A DNA stretch of 64,000 nt from Rhodothermaceae bacterium (lineage in GTDB: Bacteria > Bacteroidota > Rhodothermia > Rhodothermales > Bin80). Positions within the stretch are counted from its first letter, which is position 1, and every line of letters starts with the position of its first letter. Where the stretch lies: positions 210,115-274,114 of the forward strand of contig VXSC01000018.1 in NCBI GenBank assembly GCA_009838195.1, in the 5' to 3' direction. The notes beneath the pieces were generated by a model, which was given only the letters and a program-made list of their open reading frames with translations, did not search any database and was not told the origin of the DNA. The position numbers and the translations under genes were made by a program. This document shows, piece after piece, positions 9,048 to 17,045 of this stretch.

Positions 9048-9896
9048 TTAGATTCTACAGGTACGTATATCAGTGATCACAATCCCCGTTGCACCAAGTC
9101 GCTCCAGATCGTCCATAATCTGGTTGGCTTCTTCACGTTTCGCCAAAGCTTTCACTGCAATCCAGTCTGGTTTACTCAGAGGAGCAATGGTCGGTGATTC
9201 AATGCCGGGGGTGATCTCACACACACGTTCGAGCGATGATCGGGGACATCCATATTCGATCATCACATAAGTTCTGGCCAAGAGGATTCCCTGAATGCGT
9301 CGCACGAACAGACCTGCCGCTGACTTGGCCTCAACCGTTCCGGTGCGGCCAGTCAATACAGCCTCAGTGTGTAGAATTGGTTCGCCAATGACAGAGAGTC
9401 CAGCATCCTCCAGGGTACGTCCGGTCTGGACAAGATCAGCAATAATATCCGCGACACCCAGTTGAATGGAGACTTCAACAGCTCCGTCGAGAGGTACGAT
9501 CTCGGCTTGGATTTTTCTTTTTTTTAGATCAGCTGAAACTAGGTGACTGAACGAGGTTGCGATGCGGAGTCCATCAAACTGGTCCGGGGTAAGGTTGCGG
9601 TCACGCGGGCCTGCATAGCACAGCCGCGCTGTCCCGAATCCGAGAGAGAGAATTTCTTCCAGGCCAGCCTGCTGCTCATTCAGAAAATCCCGGCCAATGA
9701 TACCCAAGTCAAGGACCCCGTTACTCACATAAGTCGCAATATCACGAGGGCGCAGGAAATAGAATAGGGCTTGATTGTCCGTATCTCGAATGCGTAACTC
9801 ACGGCCTGAGCGCCGGCATTTATAACCGGCTGCCTGAATCAGTTCTACAGTATCCGAGGCGAGTGCTCCCTTATTAGGTAGTGCAATCTGCAACAT
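9048..9896 (-). CDS. hisG: ATP phosphoribosyltransferase, long form
   Basis: First enzyme of histidine synthesis, joining ATP and PRPP to give phosphoribosyl-ATP. At 282 aa it is the long form with a C-terminal ACT-like regulatory domain (about residues 205-282, RREEANQIMDDL...GATGIVITD), so it should be feedback-inhibited by histidine without HisZ. The catalytic part shows DLGIIGRDFL and the PRPP loop region IADLVQTGRTLEDAGL. It lies 12 bp downstream of hisE, and no other histidine gene is in the window. Confidence 0.95.
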   Translation of the reverse strand: MLQIALPNKGALASDTVELIQAAGYKCRRSGRELRIRDTDNQALFYFLRPRDIATYVSNGVLDLGIIGRDFLNEQQAGLEEILSLGFGTARLCYAGPRDRNLTPDQFDGLRIATSFSHLVSADLKKRKIQAEIVPLDGAVEVSIQLGVADIIADLVQTGRTLEDAGLSVIGEPILHTEAVLTGRTGTVEAKSAAGLFVRRIQGILLARTYVMIEYGCPRSSLERVCEITPGIESPTIAPLSKPDWIAVKALAKREEANQIMDDLERLGATGIVITDIRTCRI

Positions 9897-9908
9897 TTGA
9901 AAAGCAGC

Positions 9909-10172
9909 TTAGAGGTGACGGTAGATATCTTCCAGAGACAGGTCACAGGCGAGCATCATCACCTGAATATGGTAGAGCAGTTGAGAGATTTCTTCTGCGG
10001 TGCGTTCTCGGGTTTCGTAGTTGGCCGCCATCCAGACCTCCCCAGCTTCTTCTAGAATCTTTTTTCCAATTTCGTGGGAACCTGCGTGCACCGCCCGGAC
10101 GGTGCCAGATTCTGTGTCTTGTCGATCTATTTTATCCTTCAACTCCTGAAAAAGATCTTCGAACCGCTTCAT
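9909..10172 (-). CDS. hisE: Phosphoribosyl-ATP pyrophosphatase
   Basis: 87-aa all-helical pyrophosphohydrolase converting phosphoribosyl-ATP to phosphoribosyl-AMP, the second histidine step. The metal-binding motif is visible in EIGKKILEEAGEVWMAA with paired glutamates, followed by ETRERTAEEISQLLYH. It is a stand-alone HisE, so HisI must be encoded elsewhere. It is the first gene of the hisE-hisG-hydrolase run. Confidence 0.93.
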   Translation of the reverse strand: MKRFEDLFQELKDKIDRQDTESGTVRAVHAGSHEIGKKILEEAGEVWMAANYETRERTAEEISQLLYHIQVMMLACDLSLEDIYRHL

Positions 10173-10290
10173 ATTGAATACTGATTGGGGGTCATTGTTG
10201 GAAAATGCAAGGCCTCGCCAAATGCTTATACACGTCTGCTGAGGCTTTTGTATTGGCGCAATCTAACACAAAAGGCAATGCTACCTTCAG

Positions 10291-10331
10291 GAAAGATAAA
10301 AGAAAGGGCCAGATCACGAGATGCTGGCCCT
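10291..10331 (-). terminator. Rho-independent terminator
   Basis: On the minus strand an 8-bp perfect stem AGGGCCAG / CTGGCCCT (10305-10331, 11-nt loop) is followed directly by a T-rich run (TTCTTTTATC). It lies 46 bp past the stop of the 73-aa gene at 10377 and upstream of hisE, so it separates these two units. Confidence 0.75.
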
Positions 10332-10376
10332 GCAGGAATGAGGATTCCCCGAATTTATTTCAACTGTTAACAGACG

Positions 10377-10598
10377 CTAGGCCTTGACCGCCTCAGCAAG
10401 TAAGCGATCGAGTTGTGGTGCCGTGCGTCCTCCGGTTCCTACGAGGATATCATCGAAGAACGCAATCAAGGCTGAACGCTCTGACGGCATCGATTCAAAC
10501 GATTCCAACGCGGACAGGAAACGCTTCCAGACAGATTCTTCAATCTGGCCAGCTAAGTACCGTGCAAACAGTCTTCCAAGTGGATTTGAATTTTTCAT
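10377..10598 (-). CDS. Hypothetical protein, 73 aa
   Basis: Small soluble helical protein (MKNSNPLGRLFARYLAG...LLAEAVKA) with no recognised domain. It has an ATG start, and a strong rho-independent terminator follows it on the same strand, which supports it as a real monocistronic gene. Function unknown. Confidence 0.6.
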   Translation of the reverse strand: MKNSNPLGRLFARYLAGQIEESVWKRFLSALESFESMPSERSALIAFFDDILVGTGGRTAPQLDRLLAEAVKA

Positions 10599-11004
10599 TT
10601 TCTCGTTTTGCAGCGTGTCAGAAGCAACTAAAGTTCAATGTTTCGCTCTATCACCCAATCACTACGGCAAAAATCGGACCAAAGTTACATTTTCGTGCCG
10701 TATGCAACCCACTTACACGCAGAAAACCCGATATACGCAATCCAAACAAAGAAATGATATTCTAAAAGGGTATCGTAGGCTTGGTTTTTCCTTTCCGAAT
10801 GTCAGTGCACAAGGGGCACGTACGTCCAGCCAATGCGAATCCAATCCCCCTCGAGGCACAAACCATTTGCACCCGCGCGGAACAACCCTAATTCGGCCAA
10901 ACAAATCCCAAGTGCACTCCTCACAAATACAAAAGCAACCGTGACTTTGAATTCGTTCCTGAAAATCAGGGTTTTGTCTATTCACGAATTGACGACATAG
11001 GACA
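10599..11004. other. Intergenic, 406 bp
   Basis: Lies between the oxygenase operon (ending at 11005, minus) and the 73-aa gene (starting at 10598, minus). It should contain the promoter of the latter. Overlapping short frames on both strands show no domain. Nothing else is seen. Confidence 0.4.
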
Positions 11005-12069
11005 TTAGTCAAAAGAGAGGACTACCTCCGGCGTGGTGGGGACTGCTTGACAGGTCAGGATTGCACCACCTGCAATCTCCTTGTCTTCCAGCGCCATGCG
11101 GGATCGCATGTGTACGGTTCCCCGAGTGATCCGGGCACGGCAGGATCCACAAACGCCAGACTGGCATGAGTACGGCGGCTCACCTCCGGCGGCACGAATG
11201 GCTTCAAGCAGCGTCTGCCTCGCTTTGACGGATACTTGAAGTGTTTGTCCGTTGAGCGTAATCCTGGCCGCGGACTCACAGCCGTCGACCGAGAGATCCA
11301 TCTTCGCGCTGGCACCACCGTAGCTCTCCAGCCGGATTCTGTTGTCGGGTACATCAATATTCCTGAGCGCTGTCTGGACTGTTGCATTCATTCCTCCCGG
11401 TCCGCAGATGAAATATTGCGTGTCCTGCGCTTCGGGCGGATGCTCGGCTATAAACTGAGCTACTGCAGCCGCACCTATACGGCCTCGCCTCCAACAAGTC
11501 TCGAATGACCAGAAGCTCATGCGTGACAATACGTTGCGGACAACTAGACGACCCTCAGAAGCCGCCTCAAGTTCAGTCAGCGCCGTGCAGAAAATTGTTG
11601 AACGTGCATCAGCGTTCCCGTACACCAAGTATGCAACAGAATATGGCTCGGTCGCCAGCAGCGTTCGGATCATGGCATAGATTGGCGTGATACCGCTTCC
11701 TGCGGCAAAGAAGTAGTAGGTCCGGCGTGCCCGCACGTTTGGCTTGAGGCAAAAACTACCAAAGGGCGGAGCTACATTGATCACATTGCCTGGCACAATA
11801 TTGTCGTTGATGTAATTGGATACGAGTCCGTTCTGCACACGCTTAACCGTGACGCGCAGTGCAGCGTTCTGGAGCGGGGCTTCAGAGATCGAATACGTAC
11901 GCCGAACCTCTTCGCCCTTTATTTGGAACTGGAACGTTACGTGCTGACCGGCTTGCCAGCGAAACGTACTGGCCAGTGTGGAAGGAACATCAAATACCAC
12001 ACTCCGGGCGAGTCCCGGGATCTCCTCCCGTACCGCGGCAACGGTCAGCTTGTGAAATCCATGAATCAC
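11005..12069 (-). CDS. FAD/NAD(P) oxidoreductase with C-terminal 2Fe-2S ferredoxin
   Basis: 354-aa PaaE/VanB-like electron-transfer component. The order is an FAD-binding barrel with RRTYSISEAP (about 75-84), a nucleotide-binding domain with FFAAGSGITPIYAMI, and a plant-type ferredoxin domain at the C-terminus with CQSGVCGSC and a fourth cysteine in ILTCQA. It passes electrons from NAD(P)H to the Rieske oxygenase encoded immediately upstream, whose stop it overlaps by four bases (ATGA). Substrate of the pair is unknown. Confidence 0.88.
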   Translation of the reverse strand: MIHGFHKLTVAAVREEIPGLARSVVFDVPSTLASTFRWQAGQHVTFQFQIKGEEVRRTYSISEAPLQNAALRVTVKRVQNGLVSNYINDNIVPGNVINVAPPFGSFCLKPNVRARRTYYFFAAGSGITPIYAMIRTLLATEPYSVAYLVYGNADARSTIFCTALTELEAASEGRLVVRNVLSRMSFWSFETCWRRGRIGAAAVAQFIAEHPPEAQDTQYFICGPGGMNATVQTALRNIDVPDNRIRLESYGGASAKMDLSVDGCESAARITLNGQTLQVSVKARQTLLEAIRAAGGEPPYSCQSGVCGSCRARITRGTVHMRSRMALEDKEIAGGAILTCQAVPTTPEVVLSFD

Positions 12070-13211
12070 GTACGACCCTCCATATACTGTAACACAACTT
12101 CCTGATGCTGTATTACTGGGCTCTCGCCCTGTGCTGCAGGTCCGACCTCAAAGTAGGGGCTCTTCAGCGCACGCTGCTGCTGTTCGCAAGCGTACACGTC
12201 CTCCGCGGTGAAGTCGCCCGAGGTCATCGGATCATCGTGGTCGCCGGATTTGTATTTGCCCGAAACCGAACGTCGCCAAAATGGTGCCGAGCGAGCAGAT
12301 TGCTTCGCGAAAGCAAAGATGGACGCTTTCTTTACTCGTGTCCGGTTTTCAACCCGGGACAGGTCAGGAGCCAGGGGTGTGATCGTAAAGGTTGACCAGC
12401 TTGATTCATTCTCCGCCAATCCGATACCCGGGAATAGCATAGGCACCCATGCTCCCAATTGATCGGGAGGCAAGATTAGCGGCATCGGTGTATTGCGTGC
12501 GATGTTGGCTGCATAGTCAGGCGCAAGGGGCTCCCAGAATGCGTAGTGTGGACCAACGAAGCCATACTTGGCCTTCGCATGATCATACATGGCCAGGGTC
12601 CCCGAATGAAGGTGGGACAAGTGGTATACATCAATGTAGTTCTCAACAACGATCTTCCAGTTGGCCTTGACTTCGTAGGTGTTCCGTGTGTTTGGGTATT
12701 CGACCAGAGCATTTACGTCATGTGGTCCCAAGTGCGGCTCAATTTCACCAAACCAGTCCATAATCGACCCGGCATTCGGATCAGGGTGCACAAACAGCAT
12801 TCCGCGCCAAACATCAACAGAGGCGGCCTTCAGGCCGTAGCATGCTTTATCTATCTGACCAAATTCTCGCTGTTCATCGGGTACTGACAGCAGGTTTCCT
12901 TCTAGATCATAGGTCCAGTCGTGGTATGGGCAGGTAATTGCCTTCTCGGTCTTTCCCACTGCTCGCAGGAGTTGCGTACCGCGGTGCCTGCACACGTTAT
13001 GGAATGCTCGGAGTCGTCGATCCCGGCCCATAACGATGAATAGTTCGTTGAGTCCGGCACGAATAGACGTGTAAGCACCCGGCTCCGCCACATCCTCTAC
13101 AAATCCGGCGTAGGCCCATGTGCGCGAGAAGATTATCTCCTGCTCGCGTTCGTACCAGTCCTGCCCGGTATAGGCTTCGACTGGTAAACGATGCAACATG
13201 CGTCCAGACAT
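12066..13211 (-). CDS. Rieske-type ring-hydroxylating/demethylating oxygenase, alpha subunit
   Basis: 381-aa terminal oxygenase. The Rieske 2Fe-2S ligands are CRHRG and CPYHDW in the N-terminal third; the mononuclear iron site is in DVYHLSHLH. The ATG at 13211 follows the upstream stop by one base and was preferred over a TTG at 13235. With a dedicated reductase overlapping it and no beta subunit, it resembles the two-component oxygenases acting on aromatic compounds or quaternary amines; the sequence does not decide which. A small membrane protein is encoded just upstream, which is unusual. Confidence 0.87.
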   Translation of the reverse strand: MSGRMLHRLPVEAYTGQDWYEREQEIIFSRTWAYAGFVEDVAEPGAYTSIRAGLNELFIVMGRDRRLRAFHNVCRHRGTQLLRAVGKTEKAITCPYHDWTYDLEGNLLSVPDEQREFGQIDKACYGLKAASVDVWRGMLFVHPDPNAGSIMDWFGEIEPHLGPHDVNALVEYPNTRNTYEVKANWKIVVENYIDVYHLSHLHSGTLAMYDHAKAKYGFVGPHYAFWEPLAPDYAANIARNTPMPLILPPDQLGAWVPMLFPGIGLAENESSWSTFTITPLAPDLSRVENRTRVKKASIFAFAKQSARSAPFWRRSVSGKYKSGDHDDPMTSGDFTAEDVYACEQQQRALKSPYFEVGPAAQGESPVIQHQEVVLQYMEGRT

Positions 13212-13212
13212 G

Positions 13213-13500
13213 TTAGCTTCCCAGCACCGGTTCAACCGCTCCTGGAGCCAGGTCTAAAAGAATAGTCACTATGCCCAACACGATCCATAGCACCGTTACC
13301 AGCCAGAAAATCACCGGCTGTGTATCTCTCGAGATCGATCCCACTAGATGCGTTTCACTGGTCAGGAAAGCCGGGACGGCCCAGTAGATGAACAATATCC
13401 CCCAGATCCACATCCAGTTCATTAATGTTGCAACGAGCAACACGGCCAGCGCGACGACATTGACCCAACGCGGGGTGTGGGGACTCCGGTGGTTTTGCAT
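13213..13500 (-). CDS. Small membrane protein of the oxygenase operon
   Basis: 95 aa with two hydrophobic segments, about residues 13-45 (VVALAVLLVATLMNWMWIWG region) and 62-84 (VIFWLVTVLWIVLGIVTILL). Its stop is one base from the oxygenase start, so translation is probably coupled. No family recognised. It may be a membrane tether or a helper of substrate uptake, but this is inference from position only. Confidence 0.65.
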   Translation of the reverse strand: MQNHRSPHTPRWVNVVALAVLLVATLMNWMWIWGILFIYWAVPAFLTSETHLVGSISRDTQPVIFWLVTVLWIVLGIVTILLDLAPGAVEPVLGS

Positions 13501-13753
13501 TTGTATATCCGTTGTTTGTAGTTATTGCCAAAAGAATGGACTGGTCCAGAGCGACGAGATCTGCACGGTCAAAGCCCGTGGACCACAGTGTCGGCACACT
13601 GGACCGTCTGCCAATATACGATTCGATCTATTTGTGGGCCGTGTCATTGGCGGGAAACACGCAGGTCGGTTCCAGAAGGCTGTTTCGTTGTAACTCACGG
13701 CGTATCCAAACCTTCAACAAGGGGACAAATCACTAGACACCTGATATTTGTGA

Positions 13754-15196
13754 TCAGGTTAAAACAATCTCCCTTCGCAGCCGAGCGACCGGCATCCCTA
13801 GTTGCATTCGGTACTTGGAGACTGTACGTCGTGCAATACGGTATCCCTGCTCCTTCAAGCCGGCTGTGATTTCCTGGTCTGTCAATGGATTCGTTTTGTC
13901 CTCTTGCTCGATCATCCCTGCGATGATGGACTTGACTTCTTTGTTCGACACGTTGATGCCAGCGTCTGTCGCGACTCCTTCAGAGAAAAAATACTTGAGC
14001 TCATAGACACCAAAATCACATTGGACATACTTGCCGCTCACCACGCGGCTGATCGTGGAAATGTCCATACTGATTCGCTCAGCAATATCCTTGAGGATCA
14101 GTGGGCGCAAATACCCCTCCCCGTAGGTGAAGAAGGCTTCCTGGAAGGAGACGATCTCGCGCATGACCGAGAGCATGGTTTTGCGGCGCTGTTGCACGGC
14201 ATCAATAAACCATTTTGCCGACTCAAGCTTGGACCGAAGGAATTGTTTTGTTTGGGCATCCGGTGTCTTTTTTGAATCCGACTTCTTGTCTGCAAACATC
14301 TTCTCCATCATCTCCCGGTAAGGTTTGGAGACTGAGAGTGATGGGAAATTGCCGGAATTGAGCTGAATCACAAACGATTGATCCGCTTTCCGAACCAGGA
14401 AATCAGGTGTTACATAGTTTTCCTGAGGCGTGATTGCACCCTCACCAGGCTTCGGATTGCAGGACTGGATCAGGTCAATAGCAGATTTGAGAGTGATATC
14501 GTCAATATTCAGACGTTCTTTGATCCGCCCATACTGTCTTCGGGAAAAAGCGGCAAACAGCTTGGTGATCACCCGAACAGCAACAGCATGTCCGGGAGTG
14601 TCCTCTGGCATCAGTTCCAACTGGATGAGCAGACATTCCTGTACGCTGCGTGCTGCAATGCCAGGCGGGTCAAGCCGCTGAATACGACGCAAGACACGTA
14701 GGACATCCTTTTCTGAGAGTTCCTCCCGGTAATTGAACGTAATATCATCGACGATCGAAGCGAGTTCTCGTCTTAGGTAACCGTCCTCGTCTATGGATCC
14801 GATGATTTGTTCTGCAATCAATGTGTCCCGCCGGTCCAGACTCAAAAATCCTTTTTGGCTGCGCAGGTAATCTGTCATGGATTCCGCGGACGTGATTGGC
14901 ATCTCTCGGTCTTCCTGATGATCGTCTACGCGGGCTTTGTATCCATACAGGTCATCTACATCCGGGAGCAAGTCTTCCAGATCAAATTCTTCTTCATTAC
15001 TGCTTTCTGTGGACTCTTCCTCAGATCCCGATGTGATTTCATCCGGTGCACCCTCTTCCAGAAGAGGGTTCGCTTCCAGTTCCTGCTGGATGCGCTGCTC
15101 CAAAGCAAGTGTTGGCAGTTGCAATAATTTGATGTACTGGATCTGCTGAGGAGACAGCTTTTGCTGCAGCCGTAATTCTTGACTCAGATTCAGCAT
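13754..15196 (-). CDS. rpoN: RNA polymerase sigma-54 factor
   Basis: 480-aa sigma-54. Region I is glutamine/leucine-rich (LRLQQKLSPQQIQYIKLLQL), followed by an acidic linker (about 53-90), the core-binding region, and a C-terminal DNA-binding domain carrying the RpoN box ARRTVSKYR (about 458-466). It directs RNA polymerase to -24/-12 promoters and needs an AAA+ enhancer-binding protein; none is encoded in this window. It diverges from ruvB across about 120 bp. A 7-bp inverted repeat, ACCTGAT/ATCAGGT (13739-13759), overlaps the stop and could be a weak terminator. Confidence 0.95.
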   Translation of the reverse strand: MLNLSQELRLQQKLSPQQIQYIKLLQLPTLALEQRIQQELEANPLLEEGAPDEITSGSEEESTESSNEEEFDLEDLLPDVDDLYGYKARVDDHQEDREMPITSAESMTDYLRSQKGFLSLDRRDTLIAEQIIGSIDEDGYLRRELASIVDDITFNYREELSEKDVLRVLRRIQRLDPPGIAARSVQECLLIQLELMPEDTPGHAVAVRVITKLFAAFSRRQYGRIKERLNIDDITLKSAIDLIQSCNPKPGEGAITPQENYVTPDFLVRKADQSFVIQLNSGNFPSLSVSKPYREMMEKMFADKKSDSKKTPDAQTKQFLRSKLESAKWFIDAVQQRRKTMLSVMREIVSFQEAFFTYGEGYLRPLILKDIAERISMDISTISRVVSGKYVQCDFGVYELKYFFSEGVATDAGINVSNKEVKSIIAGMIEQEDKTNPLTDQEITAGLKEQGYRIARRTVSKYRMQLGMPVARLRREIVLT

Positions 15197-15318
15197 GTTT
15201 TGAGGATCTATATTATGTTTAGCCGCAACTCGTACTTGAAACGTAGCAGGTAGCTACTGGGTTTGCAGCTTGCATACTGAATAATTTATGCAATACACAA
15301 TACGGCTCCTATATACTT

Positions 15319-16875
15319 ATGACTGACCGCCCGGGTACCATTGCACCCAAAATGCACGATGAGGACTTTGAGAGACGACTTCGGCCGCGAAGGCTGAAAG
15401 AGTTCATCGGCCAGGATAAAATCAAGAGCAATCTGAGTATATTTATGCAGGCTGCTCAGGAGCGCGAAGAAGCACTGGACCATGTGCTCTTGTCTGGCCC
15501 TCCGGGATTAGGGAAGTGTGTGACAGCAGAAACACAAATCCAAACTCCAGAGGGCGATGTCCCTATGGGCCGTCTGATTCCAGATGACCTGAGACCTGGT
15601 GAATACAGGGAGCATACCGTGACCGTTGTGGGGGCATGTGGAGCCGAGCATACGTCGCATGTGTATGCGAGTGGGCGTGGGCCCACGATCCGCCTCAGTA
15701 CGGACTGTGGTCAGCATATAGAAGGCACACCAAGACATCCACTACTGGCAGAAACGCAAGGGTATTTGACTTGGCGATCTCTCGCATCCATTAAGGTGGG
15801 GGACGGTGTTTTGGTGTGTCCAAAGAGTTTGCCTACGGCCCGGAAGGGCCTTGGTCTGACGGGTAGAGATATAGATGCTCTGGAGGGGTTCCGTACAGAA
15901 AGACCAAAAATAACGGACAAGTTTGAGTGGTCTACGGTCACTCGGATTGAGTCATCTGAGGCGGAAACATTCGATTTTGTCGTTCCCAGCTCACATTCAT
16001 TTATCGGGAACGGATTCTGTAACCACAACACAACGCTTGGCCATATTATTGCAGAGGAAATGGGGGCCTCAATCACGACTTCATCCGGCCCCGTACTTGA
16101 TAAGCCGGCGGATCTGGCAGGAATTCTTACGAAATTGAAAGAAGGCGACGTTCTGTTCATTGACGAAATGCATCGGCTGTCCCCATTGGTCGAAGAATAC
16201 CTCTATTCGGCCATGGAAGATTATTACATCGATATTGTCATTGACAGTGGCCCCAATGCCCGAAGCGTAAAGATTCCACTACCCAGGTTTACAATGGTTG
16301 GAGCAACCACGCGAAAAGGATTATTGACGGCTCCCTTGCGAAGTCGGTTCGGGATAGATTTTCGATATGATTATTATAGTGCCGAACTGCTCCAAGCGAT
16401 CCTGATACGCTCCGCGAACATCTTGAACGTCTCAATCGAAAAGGAGGGAGCATGGGAAATTGCCCGCCGAAGCCGGGGGACCCCGCGTATTGCAAACCGC
16501 CTCCTGCGTCGTGCACGGGACTTTGCGCAAGTCGAAGGAGATGGTCGTATAAGCCTTAAAACAGCTGACCGGGCACTCACCGCACTGGATGTAGACAAAG
16601 AAGGACTCGACGAAATGGACACACGTATTCTTCTGAGTCTGATTGATAAATTTAATGGGGGACCTGCCGGACTTTCGACTCTGTCCGTATCGGTGGGTGA
16701 AGAATCAGGTACCATCGAAGAAGTCTACGAGCCCTACCTGATCCAGGAAGGATATATGCAGCGCACCTCTCGTGGACGTATTGCTACGAAACGGGCCTAT
16801 CAGCACCTCAACCGAAAAATTCCTGGCGAAATGCCAATGCTTTTTGACGATCAAAACGCAGAACCTTCCGAATGA
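15319..16875 (+). CDS. ruvB: Holliday junction helicase RuvB with intein
   Basis: 518-aa precursor; removal of the 171-residue intein leaves a normal 347-aa RuvB, the AAA+ motor that drives branch migration with RuvA/RuvC. The Walker A loop GPPGLGK is split after the lysine by the intein and resumes as TTLGHII. Walker B is FIDEMHRL, sensor 1 is VGATTRKG, and the C-terminal winged helix ([16 protein letters not shown]) is intact. It starts at ATG; no strong ribosome-binding site is visible. It overlaps the next small frame by ATGA. Since the intein breaks the P-loop, RuvB is inactive until splicing. Confidence 0.95.
   Translation: MTDRPGTIAPKMHDEDFERRLRPRRLKEFIGQDKIKSNLSIFMQAAQEREEALDHVLLSGPPGLGKCVTAETQIQTPEGDVPMGRLIPDDLRPGEYREHTVTVVGACGAEHTSHVYASGRGPTIRLSTDCGQHIEGTPRHPLLAETQGYLTWRSLASIKVGDGVLVCPKSLPTARKGLGLTGRDIDALEGFRTERPKITDKFEWSTVTRIESSEAETFDFVVPSSHSFIGNGFCNHNTTLGHIIAEEMGASITTSSGPVLDKPADLAGILTKLKEGDVLFIDEMHRLSPLVEEYLYSAMEDYYIDIVIDSGPNARSVKIPLPRFTMVGATTRKGLLTAPLRSRFGIDFRYDYYSAELLQAILIRSANILNVSIEKEGAWEIARRSRGTPRIANRLLRRARDFAQVEGDGRISLKTADRALTALDVDKEGLDEMDTRILLSLIDKFNGGPAGLSTLSVSVGEESGTIEEVYEPYLIQEGYMQRTSRGRIATKRAYQHLNRKIPGEMPMLFDDQNAEPSE
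15517..16029 (+). other. Mini-intein in RuvB P-loop (171 aa)
   Basis: It begins with Cys (CVTAETQI, block A), has block B GTPRHPLL with the TxxH histidine and a KVGDGVLV strand, block [14 protein letters not shown] and block G ending GNGFCNHN; the first downstream extein residue is Thr. At 171 residues there is no room for a LAGLIDADG or HNH homing endonuclease, so it is a mini-intein that can splice but not home by itself. Confidence 0.93.
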
Positions 16876-17045
16876 AACCGATTGCCATACGTTTCTTTCG
16901 GCTGATTCAGCTTTGTGCAGTCGTCATGGCAGATTCACTGGGGCAGGCACGGCACCTGACGGTTCAAGAGGACGGCGATGTGTATGTAGCTGGCTCCATG
17001 CAAGGCCAAGTCGGGAGAATCCTATACACCGGTCGTAGCGATTAA
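16872..17045 (+). pseudogene. 57-aa ORF, possible deletion relic of a beta-propeller dehydrogenase
   Basis: Overlaps the ruvB stop (ATGA) and the next gene start (TAATG), so it may be translated as a coupling peptide. Residues 1-24 look like a signal peptide. Then HLTVQEDGDVYVAG resembles the opening blade and GQVGRILYTG resembles the closing strand of secreted PQQ-dependent sugar (sorbosone-type) dehydrogenases, as if the middle had been deleted in frame. The frame has no internal stop. It may instead be a genuine small secreted peptide. Confidence 0.4.

Noticed and set aside
13739..13759. Inverted repeat as the rpoN terminator
   Set aside because: The stem is only 7 bp, overlaps the stop codon and is not followed by a T-run, so it is mentioned only as a weak possibility.
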